Assembly (NCBI GenBank): GCA_015680685.1
Contig: MNCI01012692.1
Location: forward strand, 800 to 64,799
DNA from: Gnetum montanum
Taxonomy: Eukaryota > Streptophyta > Gnetopsida > Gnetales > Gnetaceae
DNA: 64,000 bases
Reading direction: 5' to 3'
The stretch's first letter is position 1. Each line of letters opens with the position of its first letter. The position numbers and the translations under genes were made by a program. Below are positions 1 to 11,367 of this stretch, one piece after another. Below the pieces are notes generated by a model. That model did not search any database. It saw only the letters and a program-made list of their open reading frames with translations, and was not told the origin of the DNA.

Positions 1-153
1 ACAACCGCACGCCGCAACAGCACACACACATACTCACGTTAACTACTGAGTTATTTGGAGGTATCTGGGCCTTGGTGTTGCCAGAGACCAGCAGGCACCT
101 AAATCCTGTTCGAGGACACTCGTTGGCGGTCACGTCCCAAACGGTCGCCAACA
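1..153. other. Unassigned left flank
   Basis: This stretch does not match the corresponding part of the LTR at 15990-17785, so the left LTR of copy A stops here. It ends with a short dyad, GTTGGCG near 122 and CGCCAAC at about 147-153. That could be the edge of another repeat or a deletion scar. No coding potential is seen. Confidence 0.4.
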
Positions 154-308
154 GAAACCTTTTTTGAAAAATTGCTAACTTTGCAGATTGTTGGCTTGTT
201 TTCTTTTTCTTTCTTCTTCCAAATCATAGGTACCTTTCTCCCTTTTTTTTAGGCAAGGAAAATTTCAGGATCGTGGGGGGGGGGGGGTTGTGTGCTATTT
301 TGCTGAGA

Positions 309-316
309 TATTTATA
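309..316 (-). promoter_or_regulatory. LTR TATA box (copy A, 3' LTR)
   Basis: TATAAATA on the minus strand, preceded by CCC. The same octamer occurs at the equivalent place in all five LTRs of the window, so it is the likely core promoter of the element. Confidence 0.6.
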
Positions 317-640
317 GGGCTAAACGTAAGAAAAAGGGACCATTTGAATGCTACGTGCTACAAACTTGCATTACCTCACTGGCGTTGCTCAAGCCATCTA
401 TGACCATTGGGCTTATAATACTATTGCGATGTGAACCTGCCATGCAATAACTACGATCCTACCACATCACAATTGTGCTGTTAGCTCCTAGAGATGTATG
501 CCAATGGTCTGATTGGATGGAGTGCATTGATGTCGCATGACCACCTGCATGCCATGCTTTTCTTCATGACGTGGCTTGTTTGGCATGGCATAGCATCTTG
601 CCGTGTGTCCTACCATATGTCACGTACTTGCTACATGATG

Positions 641-658
641 CTACGCTACGTAGCGTAG
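641..658. repeat. 18-bp perfect palindrome in LTR
   Basis: CTACGCTACGTAGCGTAG equals its own reverse complement and is flanked by further TAGCA units. It is conserved at 17141-17158 in the partner LTR. Confidence 0.8.
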
Positions 659-1104
659 CATAGCATAGTGACTGGCCTTAATCGCGATAGTTTTGCTGAT
701 TTGCAACCCATTTTCCTACGATGCAAGTTTTGCAAACTTTGCTGATTTCACCTTAAGAACTGCCTTCTATCCCTTCCATAGGATTTCTACACTTTGTTGT
801 ACCATGTAGCTCAACATAGCATAGCAGTAGACATGGTTCGCTGCTTCCTGGCGAAAAAATAGTCAAAGTAGCTTGCTACTGCTACTGATTCTGCACACCG
901 TTTCTGAGTAGGCTGCTGGCTATTCAAGCTACTTTGATGGGTGGGTAGATTGGTATGGAACCTGTCCATGCCCAAAGTAGAAAATTTGCCCAACTGGCTA
1001 TCTTGGACTTAGAATGTTCTTCTCCTAATGAACTACCATGGTGCTGTGCGGACTATAAGAGCCTAATGAGGCCAGGATAACCTCGCACTTTTTAGGGTGT
1101 TTCA

Positions 1105-1118
1105 TTGGCCGCTCTTTG
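1105..1118 (-). other. Polypurine tract (copy A)
   Basis: On the minus strand this reads CAAAGAGCGGCCAA and abuts the LTR start TGAAACACC. The tracts of D and E at the same place read CAAAGAGGGGCCAC and CAAAGAGGGGCCAT. In LTR elements this purine run primes plus-strand DNA synthesis. Confidence 0.7.
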
Positions 1119-2372
1119 TTGACATCTAGAGAGTAAGCTCGATGGAAATCGGCAAAGAATACGAAACACCGCAGCAGGCGAAATGCTGAGGCTGTCACTT
1201 GGTGAGTACTGGGAAATCACTTGGCCATGCTTGAGGGTGTTTCATTGGTTTTGTGGAGGTTAAGGTAGAGAGCAAAGATGATATTTAGCCGAGTCCCTCG
1301 TTGGAGTACTCTCAAGGGCTCATTTGCATTTTCATCTCTAGCTGGCGCTATTCTTCAGCCTCCTGTAGGTAGGTGTTCCCATTGCAAGATGAGCTATATT
1401 ACATCTATGGAGGGTTCTGTCCTACCTATTGAAGCCTTCCACATGACGAGTTGTGTTATGCGTGTGCTGGAATTTGCACTCTCAAACAACCATGTTAGTC
1501 GAGGCACTCACTTTGCGATGCTGTAGCCTTTGCTGCTATAGGGGGATGCGTCTGCAGGGACGATGTCTTATGGGCTACTGACATTGTTGTTACACTTGGT
1601 CACTATCGCTAGTCTGAGATGCCCAAAGCAGGGAGGCCAATAGCGGTCTTGGTAGCACCAGGCGCGGGGGGAGCTAGTCCCCAGGGCATCGAGGATGCAG
1701 ATGCACTAGAATCCCCGCCAAAAGAATGCGTGCTTAGTTTAGCTATGAGATCAACTACCACATAGCTGAACATTGTGCAAGCCAAAACCTTGGCGGGGAA
1801 TTGTTAGCACTTTAGAAGTAGGAACGGGCCCAAGAACTATCATCAAGGTGATGGGTCATGGCAATGGTAGGTTCGAAGGGCCCATGTGACATCGTATGAC
1901 ATCTTCGAAGGGTCAGCATGACATCGAAGGTGGTAGTGCATATGCCCTAGACCATGTTCTCCTTGCATCGAGAACTGCATCCTAGAGCGGCGATGTCCCA
2001 CCCATGTGCCGGTATCATGCCTCTTCATTCGACATGCATCAAGTGATGGTGCATATTGAGGATGCTACGTGAATCTAGTTTAAGGTCTTGGTAGACCATG
2101 TGCTCATTTAGGGTCCTAACAGATCACTGTGCTAGTTTGAGGTCCCAGTAGACCGTACACGCTAGGTTTACATCATGGTAGACGCGTGATGCCAGTTTAT
2201 AGTCATAGTGGACTAACAGTGCCATTTTTACGTTATGACGGATGGTTGCTGCCAGTTTATCATCATAGTAGACGTTGTTTGGTGCTGCTAGTTTATCGTC
2301 ATTGTAGACGCTACCTGGTGCAACTACCAGTTTATCATCGTAGTGGATGGTGCTTAGTGCTATCATTGCACC
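1119..2372 (-). other. 3' untranslated region of copy A
   Basis: Non-coding interval between the end of pol and the 3' LTR. The first 60 bases match D and E. A block around 1360-1700 resembles 51200-51700 of copy E, including GAGATGCCCAAAGCAGG-like sequence. The last 300 bases form the short tandem repeat listed separately. Small open frames here are not conserved between copies. Confidence 0.65.
2075..2370. repeat. Degenerate about 33-bp tandem repeat, GGTC-N6-GACC motif
   Basis: Around nine imperfect units of the form GCTAGTTTAAGGTCNTAG followed by NAGACCATNNTGT. The clearest is GTTTAAGGTCTTGGTAGACC near 2079, with GGTC and GACC as inverted half-sites. The same array is at 38915-39170 (D) and 52145-52495 (E). 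Confidence 0.75.
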
Positions 2373-5300
2373 TTAGAAGTAGTACGGATTGAGGTACATA
2401 TGGTTCACCAAGTTGGCGAGCTAGTTGCCTTCCATGTCTACCAATTTGAAGGCTCCATTCTTGAGGCTTTAGCGACCACATAAGGACCTTTCCAGTTGGC
2501 TGAGAACTTACATACATGCTCACGGATAGCATTGGGGATGAGGTCTCCCTTATGCACTGGCCGTCAATATGGGTCTGGATGGTGCTTTTGCTATTGTTTG
2601 TTCTGATAGTGCTTAATCCATCTTAGTGTCTACACGCGTTCCTCCTCCACTGAGTCGAGGTCGATGGTTCGTGATTCGTTGTTCTATTCTTCACTCACAG
2701 CGTTGGACAGGATCATCCGAAGGGAGGGTACCTACAACTCAAGAGGCAACATAGCTTCAGATCTGTAAAAGAGACTATAAGGGGTTTTACTTGTCACAGT
2801 TCTGCAAGTCGTTTGATAGGCCCAAAGGACATAGAGTATTTGCTCATGCCACCACCTCTTGTTGTTGTTAACCATCCACTTTAGCAAGTTGATGATGGAC
2901 TTATTTGTAACCTCTTCCTACCCATTTGCCTACAGATAGTAAGGGGAAGAAAGTGATTATTTAATGCCTAGTTCGCTATAGAAGGCCTGGGTCTCCTTAC
3001 TGCTGAACTATGGTACATTGTCAGTCACAATAGTCATCGAAAGCCCAAACCTAGTCACGATGTTATCAAGGATGAAGTGGTAGATATGCTGGGATGTCAT
3101 TTTCCTTAGGGGAATAGCTTCCACCAACTTAGTAAAATACTCTATGTTGGTGATAATGAAGCTATGCCCTGCAAAGGACTTAGGCGTGATGGGACCTATG
3201 AGGTCTAGTTCCCATCATTGGAAAGGCCATGTAATTTGTGTTGGGTGTAGGTCTGTAGGTGCTATGTGTCTGAGATTTGCATATCTCTAGCATGTGTCAC
3301 ACATCTTGACTTTCGACAGGCAGTCCTGCTCCATGTAGGGCTAATAATACCCTAGGCGTCTAATTTTAGCTGCCATAGCCCTAGGTGCCATGTGTCCACT
3401 ACACAGCCCTTCATGGACCTCATTAACTACCTTCTATGCCTACTCACCACCTACACAGGCCAACAATATCCCATCATAGAATCATTGGCATAGGGCGTCA
3501 TTTCTCATGAGCATATGTTGCAGGGTGCACTTGTGGATTGCATCTCTCTGAGCCGATGTCAATCCACTCGGGGGTTTGCCATGCTGTAAATATGCTTTAA
3601 TGTTATCGTACCACTCCAGGGTGTCTGCAGCATCAATAGATGCCATGTGTTCCACTTGAGTGATAGGTTCTACACATTCTATGATTGTAGTTGGCAGGTT
3701 TGCTAGGGAATGCGATGGGATGTTTAACACGAGGGTAGCTAAGGCATTTGCTACAGTGTTCTCGTTGCGTGGAATGTGTTGCACATCAGTGGTCACGAAT
3801 TGTTTCAGTAATACTTTTGCTAGGTCACAGTAGGGCTGCAGATGCATAGCCTTGTAGGCGTAGACTTCGGTGATTTGATTCACGACTAGTTGTGAATCTC
3901 CCCAGATTGCCAAGTGTTGTACATGTAGCACGTGGGTAGTTAAGAGGCCTCTGAGTAGCCTCTCGTATTCTGCCACGTTGTTGGTGCACAGGAATGTGAA
4001 GCGATAAGAGGATGGATACATTTCCCTAGAGAGGAATGTGATTATGGTAGCGGCACTACCTCCTCGCATGGTTGAGGCATCATTGAAGCGTTAGGTTCTC
4101 TCGAAATGCGATGGGACAATGGCGACATTGCTAACGTATTCATTTGGGAACTTGGGATTGATGGTTGCCTGGTCGTCGACTGGTGAGGTCATAAGTTGGG
4201 TCACTATGGCTTGGCCCTTTGTCTACAATTGGCTTACATAGCGTAGTCAAATTCTGCAGTTATGGCCTTCCATCAGGCTATCCTGCTGCTTTCGTACAGG
4301 TTGCTAGTGATAGCCCAGAGTACATTGCTCTTGCAAATGATGTTGGTTGTGTTGTGGAATAGGTAGTGCTGCCACTTTTTTAGCGTGAACACTAATGCTA
4401 GGCAGTTCCTCTCCACCTCATTGTAATTTTCCTCATATGATATTAATGCATGGCTCAGGTAATACACTGGTATCTCCAAGCCATCATTCTGCTTCTAACA
4501 TAGCAGTACCGCTATGGATGCATCGCAAGGTATATGAAGAAAGGCTTGTCCCTCTGTAGTGGGTACACTGTTGGGAGGTGCGAGAGCTCTTTCTTCAGGT
4601 TGTCGAAGGCTTGTTGACATTGGGCTATCCACTTGAAGTCAACCCCCTTTTTTAGAAGATGTTGCATGGGGTGTAACCTATCGGTCAACCTTGCTATAAA
4701 CCTTCGAATGAATTGCACTCTACCTTGTAAACCATTTAACTCCTTAAGGTTTGTGGGACGCACTAGGTTGACGATGGCTTTGACTTTGTCTAGATCCACC
4801 CATATTCCAGCCTACGATACTACAAACCCTAACATGCATCCGGTCTTTACTCCGAAGACACACTTCTTAGGATTAAGACATAGATCATGCCTTTGACAAC
4901 ATTTGAGGACTAACTCTAGATCATGTAGGTGATGGACTACCTCTTTGGACTTAACCGCTATATCATCCACGTAATCGTTTAATGTTTTTAGGATATAGTT
5001 ACTAAAAATGTAGGTCATGGCTCGCTGGTATGTCGCTCCAGCATTCTTGAGCCTGAAGGGCATCATGGTATAGCAGAAGGTCCCCCATGGAGTCATGAAG
5101 GTTGTTGATAGCTGGTGTTCTAGGCTGATGCGGATTTGGTTGTATCCGGAGAAGCCATCCATGAAGGATAGCAAAGCATGTCCAACTATGGTGTCGATGA
5201 GTTGATCAATGCTTGGTAGTGGAAAGTTGTCCTTGATCATTTCCTTGTTCAAATCTTGGAAATCTATACATATTCGTATCCCTCCTATTTTCTTCGAAAC

Positions 5301-5846
5301 CACAATGATGTTGGACATCCACTCTAAATAGTCGACTGCACGGATGAAAGCTTCTTGGTATAACTTAGTGATTTCATCCTTCACAACTAGCACGATTTCT
5401 AGCTTAATTTTATGCACCATTTTCCTGACTGCCCTTACGTGGGGGTCTAGGATGATGTTATGCTAAATCAGCCATGGATCCAAACCCAGCATATCTCCAT
5501 ATGACCATGCAAAGACATCGATGTGTTCTTGCAAGGTTTTGACTATGCCCTCATGTATTTGTGTTTCTTGGAGGGAGCTAAGTCTTAATGTCTTTAACTC
5601 CCTTTTTGTCATGGTTACGGGTATCTTGACAAGAGGATCCTCGGTTACATCCCCAGCCTCTAAATCTAGGGCATGGACCAGGTGTCTGGACCAATCTGAA
5701 GGTGTTTCTAAGATCACTATAGTATTAATCGTAATCGACTCCCAGTTGATCACGTCGGGGTTTAACTGTCTTGAAAGCTTTCCTTGTGGCCCTGTTAATA
5801 TTAGAGGTCTGGATAGGGCATGGTGGGTTTCCATCTCTTGCTTGAC
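2373..5846 (-). pseudogene. pol: pol 3' exon: reverse transcriptase, RNase H, second RNase H, integrase (copy A)
   Basis: This encodes the enzymes that copy element RNA into DNA and insert it. From the N-terminus: an RT leader (5834-5463, DMLGLDPWL at its end), the RT palm with FPLPSIDQLID and the catalytic YVDD (4962-4973), thumb/connection (4799-4512), a classical RNase H (4479-4273, VYYLSHAL), a second RNase H-like domain (4069-3482, NNVAEY then GDSQLVVNQ), and a heavily decayed integrase (about 3480-2373). The last recognisable residues, AFKLVD then YYF-stop, match the pol ends of D and E. Stops and frame changes separate the blocks, so it is a pseudogene. The frame is open from 5846 just after a splice-acceptor-like CAG, and the first ATG is at 5834. 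Confidence 0.85.
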
Positions 5847-5848
5847 CT

Positions 5849-6480
5849 GCCATTATAAGATGAGAGCCTGGGTCATTGTGTGAAATGTAAATCTGCAAAG
5901 CAACACTGAGATGCGACGTGCTAAATAAGGCGATATAAAGATTGAGAGTTCGCTAGTTTAAGGCCATGGCATACCGCCCAGGTACAAGAATCTAGAATTA
6001 TTTGAATATATAGACATTGTTGATGTAAAGTGTGAAGTTGTATGTGGATGCCAAACCACTAGTTTAATGTCATTTTGGATTGCCATATTATGACATGCAA
6101 AGTCTTGATGTGCTAAATAATGATAAAAGAAATGAAATTGTGAGTACAAGATGTATCGGGCGGCCAATGTAGGAATGAAGGCATGAAACTATCAGGAAAT
6201 ATGCTATCGCCTATGTCGAGGTGTGCTAGGTGACTGCTGATGTAAGAAGCATAACTAGTTTAACGTCATTGCAGACTGCGGTCGTTACAAGTCAAAATTT
6301 CTATCTTTGAGTCCTAAGGAGCATAATCATGTTAGGTTTGTTAGTTTAAGGTCTTTTTGGACCTTTAATTAAAAAAAAATATTATCATATTATTTTTGTT
6401 TTCAAGAAGAAGAGTAACTAACTTGAAGCGTGTTGAGGTTTAAATACTAATAGTGTCGTGATGTCGTGGCGAGCATCCTA
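5849..6480. other. Intron stretch upstream of antisense promoter
   Basis: Non-coding. It holds scattered copies of the GTTTAAGGTC/GGACC motif, for example near 5954, 6060, 6255 and 6335 (GTTTAAGGTCTTTTTGGACC). The equivalent intervals in D (43005-43420) and E (56150-56450) carry more copies. Confidence 0.55.
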
Positions 6481-6548
6481 CACCACATGTCATGCCCTGC
6501 CTTAATCGGGGAGAGAGAAGGGAAGTTCCCTCATTTTGCTATTATTTC

Positions 6549-6556
6549 TATAAATA
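6549..6556 (+). promoter_or_regulatory. TATA box of antisense gene (copy A)
   Basis: CTATAAATAGGG on the plus strand, 160 bp before the exon 1 ATG at 6709. Copy E has CTATAAATAGGGG 152 bp before its ATG and copy D has CTATAACTAGGGG 139 bp before. Conservation in otherwise divergent DNA supports a plus-strand promoter. Confidence 0.7.
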
Positions 6557-6708
6557 GGGATTGAATCCTAGTAATTTTGGTATTTTCGCCCTAAAAGCAG
6601 ATAATCCTTGTCGGAGCACTTAGGTGATCTTGGAGTGTGGATTCACTATGTTAATCCATTATCGAGGCGAATTTCTAAAACAAAGGTTGTAAATCCGTGA
6701 GCAAGGCT

Positions 6709-9700
6709 ATGGCTCTTCGCTAAGGTCGAGGAGGCAAAGAAGACTCTAAGGCATGGGCCATAGGCATGCGTTCCAGTGTAGGAGGACATATCGTTGACTC
6801 AGTGAGTTTTTTATGTCTCCTCCGTTCTTTTCTCTTTGCACCTTCGGCCATTTTCTGCTCTAGCTTTGTATCTCATTTGTTTCGCTACTTGTATTTTCTA
6901 TGGCCATGTTGTTTTGGCTTTTGTGTTGTCGTGGTCTCTTTTTCTTTTGGTCATCGTTGTTGTGCAAGGGTCTTGTTTTGGTTGCATGCAAGGCCATCGC
7001 TACGAGACCAGGGTCCTTTAAGTTGCTTAACCTTGGCATGCTATGACATAAAACCCTCGGGAGGGTTTGATTATGTATGATGTAGCTGCGTATTTTTTTT
7101 AGGCATGATGTTAGTTATTTTTTTGCTATGTTAAGTTACTTGCATGTTCTTGCTATGCTAGGCTTTTGCATATTTGCTATGCTATGATGAACGGGGATTA
7201 TGTTATGCTACATTTATGGTTGGCTAAGAGCTACTATGTTCTACATGTATTATGTTCATATTTGATGTCAATATTTGTTGTTTTCTTTGTGTAGGGTAGG
7301 GCCAAAGTCTAGATTGATCATTTTGGATCTTGAAGGAGTTTTATGTCATGTAGGCAGACCTATGGCCAACATTCCCCCTCCCTCAATACATTTTGGAGAG
7401 CGAGCGGTTTGGTTCAAGAATGGGGCATGAGACCTCTTGTAATTCCTTCTCAGCTAGTTTAGTCTCATGGTTTGGTCCTCCTAGGATGAGATGTAGGCAT
7501 CTGGCATAATAGATGCTTTGCTACCAGGGACAAATTAGGGCATTCTAAGATATCTTTCTGACGATGCGACCATAAGTAGGCCGGGAGGGGGGTCTACCCA
7601 ACACTCCACAAGGTTGAGGTGCTTGGCCTGGATCTGGGATATGCCAGAATACCAGTGTTATCATCCCTATAACACATTGTACCTCCCACGCCATGTGGCG
7701 ACATATTTTCTGAACCCACAGGGGACCGTCTACTATATTGATGGGTGAGTTTCATGTCTTTTCTTTGCTTGGGTGTGCAACATTGGTCATGCTTGGCCGA
7801 GTGTTAATAGTGTGCACTTGTCACCAAGTTCTATCTTGATGATGATGAGATTCATGATCAGCTGGGCGAGTTGGCCACAAAACAGCTAGCCCTACAGGAT
7901 TTTACCTCTACAAAGAGCCTGTGGGTGAGCATGATTGCTCATTACGAGGAAGGATATCGTTCCTACCTATGCACACTTGCCCCTCTCTTCAGTGATTTCA
8001 GGATGAAGGGTTGGCTAGACAAGGAGTGGAGAGAACCTTTTAAGCAGGTTACGATTGAAGTAGTCTTGGTAGCTGAGCTCCCACTATTCCCCTCACTGTA
8101 TAAACCTGGTGGATTAACAAGTGGGCACCGCAGGCTCAAGCTTTTTACATAGTTTCTTCTCTCTTTTATGCTAAGCATGTTTCGTGATCATTGCTGTAGG
8201 AGCGAAGAAGCCTCGTGAAGTGGTGGTGGTGACTGCCAAAAGGAAAGGGGAAAACATCTACTTCAAAGATGGTGAAATATCGGTAAGCTAGAGCTAGCTA
8301 GAATGAGGGGCTCTGGGCTAGGCTTATGGATTTTTTTATGGTGCTAAATCTAGGTGTCCCTATTGCCGAGATGCTTTCCTTGGTTAATTCCTTTTCTGGG
8401 CAGGTGAGCCACTTTCGCATGTACGTGCAAGGTGTGTAGGTGGTTATTGACATCAATGACCAGCTATTTTGCAGATTTGTTTGGCATTCCCACTAGTGGT
8501 TTTGATGTGATGTCAAAGGGAAAGCAGGAGTTGACCCTCTAGAAGCAGCATATCAAGGAGTGGCTGAGGCTCACCATGGAGTGGAAAGGGTTCCCTATGA
8601 ACAAGCTTAAGGACGGTCCTGCCATGGGGATATACCCGATCTTTCGTGCCCATGCATTCCCTCAACTGCTCACCCAAGGGAAGGCCTTGGGACTTGAGTA
8701 GGCTTGGGTAATGTGGGAAGTCATGGAGGAAGGGGCCCGTTATAACTGGGCCAAGTTCCTATGTAGTGGTTTGCAGGGTGAGATTTTGGGGCTTCGTGAG
8801 CAAATAGGGTCCCGCTCTAACATACTCTATGCTTTCTTCATAGGCTATCTAAAGCACTTCACGAATTTGCTGGTGGTCTAGGAGGATGGAGTCTGGTCTG
8901 AGCTAGATCGCGACTAGATTCCCAAGCCATGGATTCGATAGGTCTTTCGGACTATGCAAGCCCAGGCTCCCCCGGAGATGGTTGAGGATTCATTTTCTAT
9001 AACAACTAAAGGTCTGGTAGTTCGTAGTGCTTGCAGCCAGGACAGTGTAGGGGAGACCCCCCTACCATACTCGAAAATGCAACATAGGGTGAGCATCTCA
9101 TGGCTGAGACCGTGACCATGGAGTTGCGGAGGAAGAGACCCCCCCCCAGCTAGGGAAAGCCCTCATGAAGAGGAGCGAAGACTATGGTTCAAGTTTCAGA
9201 GAATGCAATCCCTGATTGTTGAGCATTTAGGGAGCCTATTATTCTATGCTTAGTTGGATAGTGCTTTGTAGCATGGTATCAATTTTGAGTTAACCTATGT
9301 CAATTTGTCGTGTGTGTATCCTTTTCCGGGCAGCAGAAGAAGAAGATGAAGAAGAAGGCGACGAGGAAGTGTCAGCCCTTAGAACGAGGGTGACAAATAA
9401 AGATGTGGGGCCCCGGCTTTGGAAGAAAGGGCCTCAACTAGGAATAATGGAGCTCTTGTCTCCAAGGCAGGGGCTCTTGCTATTAGAGAGCCTCTTCCTA
9501 CCAATGAAGAGGTGCCTCCCCAAAATAAAAAAGATGCTGATCTATTGAATGAAAAAGCACCAGCACAAGAGGTAGGAGTTTCTATGGACTTGGCTAGGCC
9601 TTCTACCGAACCTGCTATGATTGTCTTGCACCGGCAAGAAACAAGACGACAATTGGATGCTAGTGAGTTTAGGCTTTGGATGTGCCTTACCATAGTCCAT

Positions 9701-10988
9701 TTCAACCATTGCTGAAATGCTTGATCGTGTAACAGGTGCTACTGTTGATGTCTCAAGACCTCCTCTTCCCCAGACAGAGTCATGGGCTGAAGTCCCTGAT
9801 AAGTTTACATTTTTTGAGGGGCTTATTGATGACATGATTAAATGCCTTCAGCAAGCAAATCCTCGTGCAAGTAAGTAGGAGTGCTGACAACCCCTATGAT
9901 GCTACACTGAAACTCTTGGACATATTGGTTTATGTCATGTTAACATGATTGGTGCACTTTCTATGTTGAATAGCCTCTCAGCTCAAGTGGGACCTGGCTC
10001 GACCTATGGAGATTAGCACAGTGCCCACACTTTCGTCTGACGTGACCGAAGTGTCTCGTCGTATATTTGACGAGGCTTACAAATGTGTCTTGCACTCGGT
10101 GTGCTCTCTATGGGAATGTAGATGTACCAACGAGGAACTGTGGAAATGGGCCCATAGGGGTGAGCAGAGAGAGGTAGAACTGGTCGCCGAGGTAGAGAAC
10201 CTCAGGTCAAGGATCAATTTCCTCATAAACCATAATCCTAACCCTGTTGAGCTGCAAAGGGCTATAGACAACTACGGCAGGTTTTGGACTGTCGTCTATC
10301 AGAATGTAGAATCCACCTGCAAAATAGTTGAATAGCAGATATAGATGGATTTCTAAGCCAAAAAGTGCCAAGATATGAAGGACATCAGTGCCAAGATCTT
10401 CAAATGGGGGAAGCCCCAGAGGGATTACAAATATACATACAAGCAAGAAAACAAAACCCATCGAAGGTTGTATAAAGACGCTACTGTGGAGGCATTCTCG
10501 TACGAGACGTTCATGAAGGCCATCGACGCTTCTAAAGCCTATGCAAAATTTAAAGAGTAGGTGAAGGTCACGAAATCTCCAGACTTGGGGGTGACCCTTC
10601 CTATAGGAGAAATCACATCCGCCTCACTTTCCCAGGAACCTCTAGAGTAGACAACTTTGGAAAGGGAGAAAGTTTCCGCTGCGAATGCTGAACCTAGTGA
10701 CAGGCGTTGGATGGATATTTTGATGGAGGAGATTGAGCATCGTCTCAGGCTCCCCTTAGGTTAGTCATTTTAATGCTCTACTACATCTGTCATTTATCGC
10801 ATTTGTTGTTCCTACTAACTAGTTTATTTTTTTTAATTTTTTTTGAGATACAAGCTTTCAATGAAGGTGTGGGGCCCGTGGAGGGAAGGAATGAGGTGTC
10901 AGCAAGGGGTAATATAGGAGTAGGTGATGCGCAAGTGGATGAAGTAGGAACAAATGATGAAGGTGATGCAAATGGAAATAACTCATGA
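6709..10988 (+). pseudogene. Antisense seven-exon gene, copy A
   Basis: Product family not recognised. Exons by alignment with B, D and E: 6709-6801, 7295-7744 (450 bp), 7829-8108, 8200-9218, 9334-9870, 9974-10759, 10855-10988. Donors read GTGAGT, GTGAGT, GTGGAT, TTGAGC (lost), GTAAGT and GTTAGT. Acceptors end TAG, AAG, TAG, CAG, TAG and AAG. Exon 4 holds the best conserved core (EWLRLTMEWKG, IFRAHAFPQLL, EEGARYNWAK). Exon 5 starts with an acidic run (AEEEDEEEGDEE). Exon 6 (CSLWECRCTNEELWKW onward) looks like a coiled coil. Exon 7 is longer than in the other copies (134 versus 63 bp), ending at TGA 10986-10988. Exon 1 is shortened and carries a stop. Start taken from the conserved ATGGC. Confidence 0.75.
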
Positions 10989-11367
10989 GAGCATGGGGAT
11001 CAACTCCCCCTCTATTTTTTTGAAAGAATTTACAGACACTGCCAATAGGCGAAAAATTTTGAATGGAATGCAAGACTTCAGAAAGGAAACTGATTTTGTA
11101 TTATCATGTGTGTTATATAAAGTTTTTGCGCTCTTGTCTGCTAGTATTAGGCCATTTCGGGTTGTTTGTTAGTTTTAGGCCACTTCGGGCCGTTGCATAA
11201 TGAGTAAAGTGAAAGGTGATAATGCTAGTTTTAGGCCATTTCGGGCTATTGGCGTAGCATGCCGAAAGGATGACATACTAACAAGCTAAGTAGAAAGAAA
11301 ATATGAAAGGATGGTGACTGGGTGGGAGGTCACAAGGCTGCTACGCTATGCATAGTTTCCTCTTGAC
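10989..11367. repeat. Intron tail with GGCC-N6-GGCC repeats (copy A)
   Basis: Three copies of GTTTTAGGCCATTTCGGGCC or close variants lie at about 11145, 11175 and 11230, between the end of the antisense gene and the protease donor site. The same stretch in B, D and E is also built from this motif. No gene is seen. Confidence 0.7.

Larger units (their letters stand above)
154..1104 (-). repeat. 3' LTR of copy A (5'-truncated in plus view)
   Basis: Co-linear with 16659-17785: the shared GAAACC-TTTTTGAAAAATTGCTAACT start, the TATA octamer (309-316 versus 16809-16816), the 18-bp palindrome (641-658 versus 17141-17158) and the terminal GGGTGTTTCA all match. The missing part is the U5/R side. A run of 13 G lies at 275-287. 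The LTR ends in CA at 1104, directly followed by the reverse complement of a polypurine tract. Confidence 0.85.
5847..11367 (-). other. Presumed sense intron between protease and RT (copy A)
   Basis: On the minus strand the protease frame ends CCACGAAAG followed by GTCAAG (donor, 11367), and ATGGCAG precedes GTCAAGCAAGAGATGG (acceptor, 5847). Joining the two keeps phase 0 on both sides, so protease would read into RT. Copies D and E have an acceptor at the same place (TGATAG and a pyrimidine tract then TGACAG). Copies B and E have ATTAG at the donor place, consistent with a lost GT. Ogre elements are known to carry an intron between protease and RT. The interval is 5.5 kb because it holds the antisense gene. 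Splicing itself is inferred. Confidence 0.65.

Noticed and set aside
1278-1526. 82-codon frame in the 3' untranslated region of copy A
   Set aside because: The homologous stretch of copy E (about 51190-51360) has another frame and length, and D lacks it.
2075-2370. Regularly spaced short repeats resembling a CRISPR array
   Set aside because: Units are imperfect, spacers are also repeated, and the context is a plant retroelement.
5463-5834. RT leader taken as a separate small gene because it begins with ATG
   Set aside because: Its frame is open upstream to the splice acceptor and continues into RT motifs, so it is better read as the start of the second pol exon.
6766-7080. Plus-strand frame of 104 codons, hydrophobic
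   Set aside because: It falls in intron 1 of the antisense gene and is not shared by copies B, D or E.
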